DNA of 64,000 bases. It comes from Paraburkholderia sp. D15. Its GTDB lineage: Bacteria; Pseudomonadota; Gammaproteobacteria; Burkholderiales; Burkholderiaceae. The stretch's first letter is position 1, and every line of letters starts with the position of its first letter. The stretch spans positions 1,364,001-1,428,000 of the forward strand of contig NZ_CP110395.1 in assembly GCF_029910215.1 (NCBI RefSeq), in the 5' to 3' direction. Below the pieces are notes generated by a model. That model did no database searches. It had not been told where the DNA came from and worked only from the letters and a program-made list of their open reading frames with translations. Positions 46,438 through 57,255 of the stretch are shown here, piece after piece. The position numbers were made by a program, and so were the translations under genes.

Positions 46438-48189
46438 ATGAAAATCTCTTCTGGTAGTCATTTGCCGCACGAACGCAGTCCAATCGAAGGCGGGCGGCGC
46501 GATGCGGGTGAGGGTGTCGATGCGTCGTCCCGACCTGCGACGCTCGATGCGCCAGGCGAAATCGGCGCGCGCCTGCCTCTGCGCGGCACGGATCGTAGCC
46601 CGGAGCAAGGCGCTGACGTAGCCTCGCAAACCTACGCCGTGCTGCAAAAGTATGCGAGCGCGCCGGCCGCGGACCTGCGCGCCGATTCGCGGACAGCAGG
46701 CCTGTATCGGGACGGCAAAGGTAACGCGTACATCAACGCAAACGACCGGGCATACGCGGTCAGATACGACCGGGACAACGGCACGTGGCGTCTTCATCAC
46801 TCCGCCGAGCCGGCGAAGGCACAGTATCCGGTTAGAAGCGACGGGCGGGGCAACTGGGAAATCCACCACGAAGTCGGTTTGCTGGGCGGCGGCCCGCGAA
46901 TATCCCACGAGATAAAAGATCAGATTGCGGCGTTGCTGCGTGACGGATGGTCCAACGCCGCCGTGATGAAGATGTTTTCAATCAGCCAATCCGTGGTCTA
47001 CGCGGTAAGGGACAGGATTGCCATGCCGCCAGCAGTGCCTCTCGCTTCGTTCGAATTCAGGGAAAACGTCGCGACACGACTGGCCGCCGGGACGCCGGCA
47101 GCGCAGATCGCGCGCGAGCTCGGTGTGCATCCGCGAACGGTGCTGTTGATAGAGGAGGCGCGGCGAGCGACGACTCCGCGACTGAGGGATATCCGACTGC
47201 CGGGGCCGTCAACCGGTGGCGAAGCGAGTGTCCGTGGCGAAGGAGACGGGACCGTATCGCCGACGCAAGCCACTCGTCGTTTGCAGATGCACGAAATCCT
47301 CGATCGTAATATCACGCGCCCCCCGCCGCGTGTCGCGACAATTTCGGATGTATGCGCGATGCGCAATGGCGGCTGGAGTGACACTGCCATTAGAAATGTA
47401 CTGAAGTTATCCGACGAGCGATGGGAGGCCTTGGGGCTGCGTCGGCCCTCGGGCAGTAGCACCCCGTCGGCGCCACAGCAGTTGCGCCCCGACCTGGTTG
47501 CCGGGACAAGCGGTCGGATGTCCGACGCACAGGTAGCGCGAGAATTGGGCGTGCAGCAGCAAATGGTCCGTTTGCCGGGCGATGCGCAGCCGGAGCGAAC
47601 GCCGGCTCTGGCGTCGCGAATGCCGTTGGCCCCGGTGGGCGCGTTGCCGGCTCGTGCCGTGCCCTCATCGACCGTGTCGCGGCGGCCGCCGTCGCCTCAG
47701 CCAGGCACCTCGACGGGCGGCGAGACGTATCCGCGACTGGGAAGCGGAGGTAGCGGACAGTCCGATTCCGCGCCGCCACCAAAACGTTTGCGGACCGAAA
47801 GCGTGCCGCCGGACGGGGCGCAGGCGCTGAACTTCGCGGTCATCAAGCGGCTGGGGCAGGGTGTCGAGAGCGGGCAGGTCGCACGGGAACTGCGCATTCC
47901 AGAGCGTGACGTCGTGCGCATGGGCATCGCGCATCTGGAACGGTTGATCGGGATGCACGAAGGGCCGGGCCACGATGCGCGCCCCGGCGATGCCGCGCGA
48001 TCGCACACCGTGTCTCGTGCATCGACGGAGCCCGAGCCGCAGCGGATGCGCGTGCCGCCAGAGGCGGTCGCGAGAAGCGATCGTGCGATGCTGGACCGGC
48101 TGCTCGACGAGGAATTCTCGGATCTCGACATGACGGCGTTCAAGGCGTTGATCGGCGAGTCTCCTGAACATTCTCCCGAGCAGGGTTGA
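46438..48189 (+). CDS. 583-aa candidate nuclear-acting T3SS effector with HTH-like repeats, NLS-like motif and acidic tail
   Basis: AAGGAAG ribosome-binding site. Residues 1-70 are Ser/Arg/Pro/Gly-rich and could carry a T3SS signal. Residues ~90-151 form a compact domain (YRDGKGNAYINANDRAYAVRYD to GNWEIHHEVGLLGG) of the kind I recall from effectors. Then five HTH-like units: 158-193, 201-237, 302-335, 361-381, 466-500 (e.g. GTPAAQIARELGVHPRTV, ESGQVARELRIPERDV). PPPKRLRTE at 446-454 resembles a nuclear localisation signal. The tail 553-574 (LLDEEFSDLDMTAFKALIGE) is acidic with aromatic/leucine residues. I recognise no family; function inferred. Confidence 0.7.
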   Translation: MKISSGSHLPHERSPIEGGRRDAGEGVDASSRPATLDAPGEIGARLPLRGTDRSPEQGADVASQTYAVLQKYASAPAADLRADSRTAGLYRDGKGNAYINANDRAYAVRYDRDNGTWRLHHSAEPAKAQYPVRSDGRGNWEIHHEVGLLGGGPRISHEIKDQIAALLRDGWSNAAVMKMFSISQSVVYAVRDRIAMPPAVPLASFEFRENVATRLAAGTPAAQIARELGVHPRTVLLIEEARRATTPRLRDIRLPGPSTGGEASVRGEGDGTVSPTQATRRLQMHEILDRNITRPPPRVATISDVCAMRNGGWSDTAIRNVLKLSDERWEALGLRRPSGSSTPSAPQQLRPDLVAGTSGRMSDAQVARELGVQQQMVRLPGDAQPERTPALASRMPLAPVGALPARAVPSSTVSRRPPSPQPGTSTGGETYPRLGSGGSGQSDSAPPPKRLRTESVPPDGAQALNFAVIKRLGQGVESGQVARELRIPERDVVRMGIAHLERLIGMHEGPGHDARPGDAARSHTVSRASTEPEPQRMRVPPEAVARSDRAMLDRLLDEEFSDLDMTAFKALIGESPEHSPEQG

Positions 48190-48543
48190 GCAACTGGCCC
48201 TGACCGACGTTGTGCTTCGCGGCGGATCGACCGGTCACCCACGGGTTAACACGGAGCGGCGCGAAGAAAGGCCGCTCGCCCGTCCTCCGGTTTAACCCTG
48301 GTATCCATCACGCGCTTCGCGCCAGGCCGCGCATGCCGCATCCCCCAGCCCCGCGCCATTGCCGGCCTGCATCAGCTAACATGACAATCCCAGCGTCTCC
48401 AACGACGCCTTGCCTTGCGGCGCATGTAAGTGACGGGTAAGTTGCGGCCTTTATTTTGGCGACATGCCGTCCCGTTTGCATGACGCGGCGCGCCACGCGC
48501 GCCGCCACAGGTTTTACGTTTCATCTTCACCAAGGGGTTGTCG
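48190..48543. other. 354-bp intergenic stretch before acsA
   Basis: No gene seen. It holds the promoter of acsA; no clear motif could be fixed by eye. Confidence 0.6.
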
Positions 48544-50526
<1,983 letters not shown>

Positions 50527-50629
50527 CCCTCGAACCGGCGTAGCCCGCTGACGCGGACCACGCCACTCGCAAAGCCACCGCGCGGACAATCCCGATTGCC
50601 TGCCCGGTGGCTTTTTGATACATAGGCGC

Positions 50630-51091
50630 ATGGCCGCGCCGCACTCCTCCTCTCACGCAACGCTGAATCCCACGCCCGAACCGCCGACGGTCTCGGCGGC
50701 GATGGCGCACGCGCATCGAAAGTACTGGCGCTTCAACGTCGTGCTGATCGCGGCGTTGATGACGCTCGGCTTCGTCGTGTCGTTCGTGGTGCCGTTGATG
50801 GCGTCTTCGCTGGATGCGGTGCGAGTCGGCGGCTTCAGGTTGCCGTTCTATTTCGGCGCGCAGGGCGCGATCCTGATCTACGTGGCGCTGATCGTCGTGT
50901 ATATCGTGCTGATGCAGCGCGCGGATCGTCGTTTGCAGCGTGCGTTCGAAGCGGATGCGCGAAACGTTGGCGAGATGCGTGATGACGGCGATGCGGGTGC
51001 CGACTTGAGCGCGGCGACTTCCAACTCTGTCCCGGCTTCCACCGCCATGCAAGCTCGCGCCGCGGCGCCGCGCGGACGCCGAACCGAATGA
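50630..51091 (+). CDS. DUF4212 small subunit of a sodium/substrate symporter
   Basis: 153 residues from 50630. The conserved core HRKYWRFNVVLIAALMTLGFVVSFVVPLM and FGAQGAILIYVALIVVYIVLMQRADRR has two membrane helices, matching DUF4212 small subunits (TIGR03647-like). The C-terminal ~50 residues are low-complexity. Four bp overlap with the large subunit. Confidence 0.85.
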   Translation: MAAPHSSSHATLNPTPEPPTVSAAMAHAHRKYWRFNVVLIAALMTLGFVVSFVVPLMASSLDAVRVGGFRLPFYFGAQGAILIYVALIVVYIVLMQRADRRLQRAFEADARNVGEMRDDGDAGADLSAATSNSVPASTAMQARAAAPRGRRTE

Positions 51092-53106
51092 AGCTCACGA
51101 ACCGGCTGATCCGTTCCTACGCGTTCTACACGCTCGGCTTTCTGCTGTTCATCTATGTGATGTGGCGGATCGAGCGCACCACCGGTCCGGGCGTCTGGAT
51201 CGGCTATGTGTTCCTGTTCGTGCCGATCGCGGTGTATGCGGTGATCGGTCTGCTGTCGCGTACGTCCGATCTGGTCGAATACTACGTCGCGGGGCGACGC
51301 GTACCGTCCGCGTTCAACGGCATGGCGACGGCGGCCGACTGGTTGTCGGCAGCGTCGTTCATCGGGCTTGCCGGGTCGATCTATGCGACCGGCTACGACG
51401 GCCTTGCGTATCTGATGGGCTGGACCGGCGGCTATTGCCTCGTCGCGTTCCTGCTCGCGCCGTACGTGCGCAAACTGGCGCGCTATACGATTCCGGATTT
51501 TCTCGGCACGCGTTTTTCGAGCAATGCGGTACGCGGTCTTGCCGCGTTGGCGGCGATCCTGTGTTCGTTCGTCTATCTGGTCGCGCAGATTCAGGGTGTG
51601 GGCTTGATCGCGACGCGCTTCATCGGCGTCGATTTCGCGGTGGGGATTTTCTGCGGACTCGCGGGGATTCTGGTGTGCTCGTTTCTCGGCGGCATGCGCG
51701 CGGTCACGTGGACGCAGGTCGCGCAGTACATCATCCTGATCGCCGCGATCCTGATACCGGTGTCGATGATCGCGCACAAGGACGGCCTCGGCTGGCTGCC
51801 GCAATTCAACTACGGCCGCTTGATGGAGCGCGTGGAGGGTCTCGAGAAGCAGGTGCGCGACGCGCCGCTCGAACAGACCGTGCGCGACGACTACCGGCGC
51901 CAGGCCGCGCAGATGCAGACGCGGCTCGATACGCTGCCGCAATCGTTCGTCGCGGAGAAGGCGCGGCTCACGCAGGAGGTCGCGGACATGCGGCGGCATA
52001 ACGGGCCGTTGCGCGACATCAAGGAACGCGAGAAAGCACTCGATCAGTTTCCACGCGATGCCGCCGCCGCGCAGATCGTCTGGACCCAGCGCCGCGACGA
52101 GATGCTGCTGCGCGCTGCCGCGCCGGTGCCGATGCACGAGCCGTTTCCCGCCGCCGGCGACGACGAGCGGCGCATTCACGAACGCAATTTTCTGTCGCTG
52201 CTGTTGTGTCTGTCGCTCGGCACGGCGAGCCTGCCGCATATCCTGACGCGCTACAACACGACGACCTCGGTCGCTTCCGCGCGACGTTCGGTGGGGTGGA
52301 CGCTCTTCTTCGTCGCGCTGTTCTATCTGACGGTGCCCGTGCTGGCCGTGCTGATTAAGTACGAGATGCTGACGAACCTGGTGGGGCATCACTTCGCCGA
52401 TCTGCCGCAATGGTTCACGCAGTGGAGCAGGGTGGAGCCGCGGCTGATCAGCCTGAACGATACGAATGGCGACGGCATCGTGCGCTGGAGCGAAATCCAG
52501 ATGCAGCCCGATATGGTGGTGCTCGCCGCGCCGGAAATCGCGGGGCTGCCGTACGTGATGTCGGGCTTGATCGCGGCGGGCGCGCTGGCCGCGGCGCTCT
52601 CGACGGCGGATGGTTTGCTGCTGACGATCGCCAACGCGTTATCGCACGATGTGTACTACCACATGGTCGATCCGAACGCGTCGAGCCAGCGGCGCGTGAC
52701 GATCTCGAAGATTCTGCTGCTGGGGGTGGCGTTGTTCGCGTCGTATGTGGCGTCGCTGAATACGGGGAACATTCTGTTCCTGGTGGGCGCGGCGTTTTCG
52801 CTGGCAGCGTCGAGTCTGTTTCCGGTGCTGGTGCTCGGCGTGTTCTGGAAGCGCACCACGCGGGCCGGCGCGGTCGCGGGAATGGTGGCGGGGCTGCTGG
52901 TGTGCATCTACTACATCGTGTCGACGTATCCGTTCTTCACGCAGATGACGGGTTTCGCGGGGCCGAGGTGGTTCGGCATCGAGCCGATCAGCTCGGGCGT
53001 GTTCGGCGTGCCGGCGGGGTTTCTGGTGGCGATTGCCGTGAGTCTCGCGGACCGTCCGCCGGATGCTTATACGCGGGCGCTGGTGGACTACATCCGGCAT
53101 CCTTAG
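51088..53106 (+). CDS. sodium:solute symporter (SSS), VC_2705-like large subunit with an EF-hand loop and coiled-coil insertion
   Basis: 672 residues, longer than the usual ~550-590. SSS core with about 13 membrane helices (VEYYVAGRRVPSAFNGMATAADWLSAASFIG; GLLVCIYYIVSTYPFF). Two additions: a charged coiled-coil-like stretch (~residues 245-345: VEGLEKQVRDAPLEQ, TRLDTLPQSFVAEKA) and a perfect EF-hand calcium loop D458-T-N-G-D-G-I-V-R-W-S-E469. With acsA upstream, acetate or a related short acid is the likely substrate. Confidence 0.9.
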   Translation: MKLTNRLIRSYAFYTLGFLLFIYVMWRIERTTGPGVWIGYVFLFVPIAVYAVIGLLSRTSDLVEYYVAGRRVPSAFNGMATAADWLSAASFIGLAGSIYATGYDGLAYLMGWTGGYCLVAFLLAPYVRKLARYTIPDFLGTRFSSNAVRGLAALAAILCSFVYLVAQIQGVGLIATRFIGVDFAVGIFCGLAGILVCSFLGGMRAVTWTQVAQYIILIAAILIPVSMIAHKDGLGWLPQFNYGRLMERVEGLEKQVRDAPLEQTVRDDYRRQAAQMQTRLDTLPQSFVAEKARLTQEVADMRRHNGPLRDIKEREKALDQFPRDAAAAQIVWTQRRDEMLLRAAAPVPMHEPFPAAGDDERRIHERNFLSLLLCLSLGTASLPHILTRYNTTTSVASARRSVGWTLFFVALFYLTVPVLAVLIKYEMLTNLVGHHFADLPQWFTQWSRVEPRLISLNDTNGDGIVRWSEIQMQPDMVVLAAPEIAGLPYVMSGLIAAGALAAALSTADGLLLTIANALSHDVYYHMVDPNASSQRRVTISKILLLGVALFASYVASLNTGNILFLVGAAFSLAASSLFPVLVLGVFWKRTTRAGAVAGMVAGLLVCIYYIVSTYPFFTQMTGFAGPRWFGIEPISSGVFGVPAGFLVAIAVSLADRPPDAYTRALVDYIRHP

Positions 53107-53166
53107 GGCGGTTTGCAAGAGGGTGTGGCGCAGGGCGCGAAGTTTGCTATAATTCGGCTCCCCGCC

Positions 53167-53257
53167 GGAGAGATGGATGAGCGGTTTAAGTCGCACGCCT
53201 GGAAAGCGTGTATAGGTTAATAACCTATCCGGGGTTCGAATCCCCGTCTCTCCGCCA
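53167..53257 (+). tRNA. tRNA-Ser (GGA anticodon)
   Basis: Ninety-one nt with CCA encoded. Acceptor GGAGAGA/TCTCTCC with discriminator G, D-arm, anticodon stem CACGC/GCGTG with loop CTGGAAA (anticodon GGA), long variable arm (TATAGGTTAATAACCTATC), T-arm GGGGTTCGAATCCCC. It decodes TCC/TCT. tRNA-Ser is a common integration site, and foreign-looking DNA starts right after. Confidence 0.97.
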
Positions 53258-53271
53258 GAAAAGTATCCAAG

Positions 53272-53306
53272 GCCCTGCAAGTTCAACGACTTGCGGGGCT
53301 TTTTGT
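53272..53306 (+). terminator. intrinsic terminator after tRNA-Ser
   Basis: Stem GCCCTGCAAG / CTTGCGGGGC (one G-T pair) with a T-run; it ends tRNA transcription. Confidence 0.85.
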
Positions 53307-53561
53307 TTTTCAGCCCATCAGCGGGCCCATCATCGAGCATCAGCTTGTCAACTGTCCACCTAGCCCATCGCTCAGGCGGTGAAGGGCAGGCCGTTGGCGA
53401 ACTTGCTGTGCGTGTGCGTGGCCAGTTTGGCTCGAGGAGGACGTCGGAACATTCCCGCTCACTTATACTCGCAGAACTCACGAGAACAATCCAACGGGGT
53501 CCAAGTGCAAGGTCGCGTCAAACTTCCATCCGGTCCGCTCATCGAGTATTGGAGCTTCTGC

Positions 53562-54647
53562 ATGGCCATTGCCGAGGCTGTGCGTCCAACGAGCGAGGCG
53601 CACTACCGAGGTATCGAGTGCATTGTCGGCAAGCTGGTGAAGCATCGCGGTTGGATGGCGCCGCCAGCAGACAACGAGAAATGGTCGACCCCGGCCGAAT
53701 ACCAGCCGGTACTCGTCCCCGATGGTGGGCGAACGCTGGATCAACTGCTTCCGCCTGACACGGACCAAATGAGCGCACTCGAATTTCCGGTTGACGCGGC
53801 CTCGCCGCGTCAACTGGTTGAGCTGCCGGCGCCTTATTCGCTTAACGAAGACGATCGGCGCATATTGCGGAAGATTTTGCCCGGCCTGCCTCCCCTGCGA
53901 CATCCGGTTTCGGACGCCGAAAAGGCGGCGTTTCTCGATGCCTGGTTCGATTCAAATGAGCGACCCTTGTGGGAGCCTATTCTGGTGACGGCCGCGGATA
54001 TCAAGCGATACGAGATGGAGCAGAAGGAGATTCAGAAGCGCCATCAACAGGCCTTACGCGACGAGCTTGCGCGCGGTCAGCTCAAGGCTGTCGATGCTGG
54101 ATATGCCCCCGTAGCGTCACTGGTGCCGGACAGCTTCATTCCGAGAGAGTCTGCAATTGCCTATTTGAACCGTTGTGGCCTTATGCCCGACGACGGTGAT
54201 GTAGGCGTCGATATTGAGCGCAATGACCAATCGCCGGAGTCGACGTACCGTCGGCCTCCGGCGATTATGCCCGTTGCGGGTCAAGCGCTGGCGGTAGAGG
54301 AATCCGTGGCGTCGGAGAGGGATGAGTCTGAACGCCTCGTTGTCGCTGTCAAAGAGAGCGGCCTTGGTTCGAGGAGTGGTCGAGCTGATGCGACTGGATT
54401 GCTGCAGCCTACCCCCAGCCCCGATAGGCGGAAGATCGGCAAGGTTGCGCGATTGCCGCGCGTCATTGAGCTAACCGGCCTCGGGCGCAGTTCGATCTAC
54501 AATCGCATGGATTCACATTCGCGGTACTACGATCCGACTTTCCCTCGGTGCTTTTCTCTCAGTATCAGCGACACCGGCGCAGTGGGATGGGACGAAGAGC
54601 AGGTCTGCGCGTGGGTGGCGGCACAAGCGAAGCGCGCGCGGGGTTGA
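53562..54647 (+). CDS. AlpA-type regulatory-domain protein of an integrated element
   Basis: 361 residues from the ATG at 53562 (TTGGAG eight bases before); a GTG at 53505 would add 19 residues that look protein-like. The C-terminal ~70 residues (VARLPRVIELTGLGRSSIYNRM to VGWDEEQVCAWVAAQ) are the AlpA-type excisionase/regulator HTH. The N-terminal ~290 residues (YRGIECIVGKLVKHRGWMAPP; LSLNEDDRRILRKILPGLPPLR) are unrecognised; a large addition for an AlpA protein. First gene of the island after the tRNA. Confidence 0.72.
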   Translation: MAIAEAVRPTSEAHYRGIECIVGKLVKHRGWMAPPADNEKWSTPAEYQPVLVPDGGRTLDQLLPPDTDQMSALEFPVDAASPRQLVELPAPYSLNEDDRRILRKILPGLPPLRHPVSDAEKAAFLDAWFDSNERPLWEPILVTAADIKRYEMEQKEIQKRHQQALRDELARGQLKAVDAGYAPVASLVPDSFIPRESAIAYLNRCGLMPDDGDVGVDIERNDQSPESTYRRPPAIMPVAGQALAVEESVASERDESERLVVAVKESGLGSRSGRADATGLLQPTPSPDRRKIGKVARLPRVIELTGLGRSSIYNRMDSHSRYYDPTFPRCFSLSISDTGAVGWDEEQVCAWVAAQAKRARG

Positions 54648-54702
54648 GCAGCGCGAACCGTTCCTAATGTCGCTAGGTGGACTTCGACTGATTGGCTGCG
54701 TT

Positions 54703-56415
54703 TCAATCTTCTGGCTTGCTGACGTAAGTTCTCTTTTTTCTAACTTCGACCTTTACGTGTTCACGATTAGTATCGTGTTCCTTGGGCTTTCCGGGTTGCC
54801 GTTCCAGTTGAATCGGGCGATGAGGCGCTGCCGGTTTGTCGCCACGTGATGACGAGTTCGACGCAGGGGCGGGCGATTGATTTTGTTGCGCGTCCGTCCG
54901 GCGAGCGGGCTCGCGCGAATTCATTGGACTTCCTCCGACATCGTAGCTCGGGTTATTGGACTCGTCGTTGGCGGCGTCGATCCGCGCGAAGCGAACTGCC
55001 GTCATGTACGTCGGGACAGGTGCTGATGCCGTGATGTTTTGGCTACCCTTTCGCCGTGAGCGCGTCTTGGCCGCTTTTTTTCTTCTCTCCGCAATCTTTG
55101 CGCCGTGTCTCTCCCTCGCCTGTACCCAGCGGGGATCAAGCATAAGCTCCCGGTTGGCCAGCGCGGCTTCCTGTAGACGGCTTACTGGCGAGCTTGGAGC
55201 CTTGGCGGCACGCTTCTTTTCTGTTTCCCGGCGTTTGTTTTGTCTTGTCCGTTCGGCAAGCTTTCCAACCGGTGACTGCGTGCACCAGAAGCGATGCAGA
55301 CCTTCCGCCGACACCCGGCAATAGAAGTTGGGTTCGGTTACAAGGACGATTCGTTCCAGGGTCTGGCTGTAGCGCTTATCGGCGCCCGAGTGTGCTTGAA
55401 ATAAAATTTCGCCAACGCAGCCTGCGCGGCCCAGACCGATCTCGCCGTTCCAGCGGTTGACGAGTTTAGCTAATACATCCGCGTCCTGTACGAGGGCGTT
55501 CTTGGTAAAAAAAACGAACGTTTCCATCCAGCACCCCAATATCGCGTCCCGCTTGAGTAGGATTGCATGCCCAAGATAATCGCTGTCCGGAATCTCGCGC
55601 TTGATGTGCTTGACGAGTTTTTTTCGCAACTCTTCGGATTTACTTCGGGATATAGGCGGGTCCCCACCGATTACCTTAATATCTCTTCGGATCGTAAGAT
55701 GAGCAATGACAGTCTGCGATTCGCCATCCAGCAAATGACACGCAAATTGCATCAAGCTGCGCCTATTATCGAGTGGCGTTCGACGGAAAGATTTTGCCTT
55801 CTCCCTCGAATTTCGAATTGATTGATAAAAACCCGCAAAGAAATAATTGAGATCGTCGCGAATTTGATAGATGCGAGTGTGATTAAAAAATCGCTGGCGT
55901 GATTGCTCAAAAAAATACTCGTCGGCGATTTTTTCAACTTCATAGTGCCAACCATCAATTTCAAAACTTGGTCGGGAGCGGAGCGCGTCCAATAAGATCT
56001 GAAAATAAGGATGTAAATCACATCCTGGAAAATGCTCCATGACTGTAAGAAGCCTACTGCAGGCAGCCTTGGTAAAAAGTTCGAACATCAAGATGCCCGG
56101 CGGCCTTACGTCAAGATACCGATTTCCTTTTGCGTCAATAGACACCGAAAAAAATCCCTGTTGCCAGCGTTGCACGCTGGCGAGTTTCTCCAGTCGCTGA
56201 ACGATATTCCGGATGGAGATCAATAAATCGAATCTGTCGGCCCCATAACGGTCCGCTATTTCCCGAGTCGGGAGCCTTAGGCTCTCCCATGCGTTTTCTT
56301 CGGCCGCGAACGAGGCCTTGCCCGTCAGAAGCTGATATGCAGCGCCGGGCGGCGCTGTTCGCTTTTGTCTGATTGGAGGGCGCGGCAGCCTTATAGCGGC
56401 GCGATGATCGGGCAT
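54703..56415 (-). CDS. inovirus-Gp2/YfjJ-like Rep-family protein with a degenerate HUH motif
   Basis: 570 residues from the ATG at 56415 (a TTG at 56472 is upstream). The region ~residues 180-370 has the Inovirus_Gp2-like pattern. At the place where the family has a His-x-His, it reads DAILGCWMETFVFFTK, so the metal-binding HUH histidines seem lost, while the downstream DADVLAKLVNRWNGEIG matches. The C-terminal ~190 residues are highly charged (KRAAKAPSSPVSRL; RKKAAKTRSRRKG) and probably bind DNA or RNA. Function may be regulatory or replication-inert. Confidence 0.65.
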   Translation of the reverse strand: MPDHRAAIRLPRPPIRQKRTAPPGAAYQLLTGKASFAAEENAWESLRLPTREIADRYGADRFDLLISIRNIVQRLEKLASVQRWQQGFFSVSIDAKGNRYLDVRPPGILMFELFTKAACSRLLTVMEHFPGCDLHPYFQILLDALRSRPSFEIDGWHYEVEKIADEYFFEQSRQRFFNHTRIYQIRDDLNYFFAGFYQSIRNSREKAKSFRRTPLDNRRSLMQFACHLLDGESQTVIAHLTIRRDIKVIGGDPPISRSKSEELRKKLVKHIKREIPDSDYLGHAILLKRDAILGCWMETFVFFTKNALVQDADVLAKLVNRWNGEIGLGRAGCVGEILFQAHSGADKRYSQTLERIVLVTEPNFYCRVSAEGLHRFWCTQSPVGKLAERTRQNKRRETEKKRAAKAPSSPVSRLQEAALANRELMLDPRWVQARERHGAKIAERRKKAAKTRSRRKGSQNITASAPVPTYMTAVRFARIDAANDESNNPSYDVGGSPMNSREPARRTDAQQNQSPAPASNSSSRGDKPAAPHRPIQLERQPGKPKEHDTNREHVKVEVRKKRTYVSKPED

Positions 56416-57255
56416 GGGATCAAAAAAGTGATGGTTCGCAAGGATTGTAACCGGACGGCGAACGTGCAACAACTATGTTCCCCTTTGCTGAATAGTTACT
56501 TCCCTTAGTCTATCTGAAGGGGTAAAGCTCGGATTTCCTTCTGACGATCATTTGCGCGAGCTGGCTGGGCTAGGACTAGGAGCGGCTCACGAAAATCGGG
56601 CTCCGTCGGGTATCGGTGAGAGGGACGCCGCTGCTGCAGCTCCAGTGAGCGAACGTCGATGGTTGATATTAGTTGCCATCTCCGCACGGATGGCGTTGCA
56701 GGCATCGGCGGGGCGATAAACGAGCGTCCGTCCGCACCCGCACGTGGCGAGTGGATGTTGTAAATAATCAGCGAAGCAACCTGAAGTGAGGAAGGGGGTC
56801 CTATTGATCTTGAGAACGTATTTTGCGCGCAGGCCCAAAGATGTGGGCAAAAATTGACTGGATAATTCCGAATAGTATGTGAGGTAAATAGTCGCGTGGT
56901 TGACGGAGTTTCTGGGGTCGAACGCCTGGTGCTGTCGAGGTATTAATTTCGATTGAATTTAGGTATGTAGTAAGGTTACTTATTATTCTAATCAAGAAAA
57001 TGATAGTTCGAGTCATCGTAACCATGCAAACGTATAGATCTTCCTATCTCCGTGAATGTATCAATGGCATCTGAACCGCTGATATTGCTAGGTGAATGGC
57101 GAGCATCCCGCGAAGCAAGGAGATGCACGTCATGCGAGAGTAAGCTACCTCGTCATGCGATAACCTCACAGTGCGAGATAGCGCTCCTTAGGCGCAATTG
57201 GTCTTTACATTGATGTCGAATTTTATATCGACGCTAAGTTATTTGAGGTGACATC
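56416..57255. other. 840-bp divergent intergenic region between the two Rep-like genes
   Basis: AT-rich compared with the rest. Small frames at 56505-56705 and 56587-56850 (minus) are not convincing. It may contain the replication origin or promoters for the two Rep-like genes; there are several short dyads but no clear iteron set. Confidence 0.5.

Noticed and set aside
56587..56850. 87-codon minus-strand frame with TTG start between the Rep-like genes
   Set aside because: A CxCG patch looks tempting, but there is no RBS and only a TTG start.
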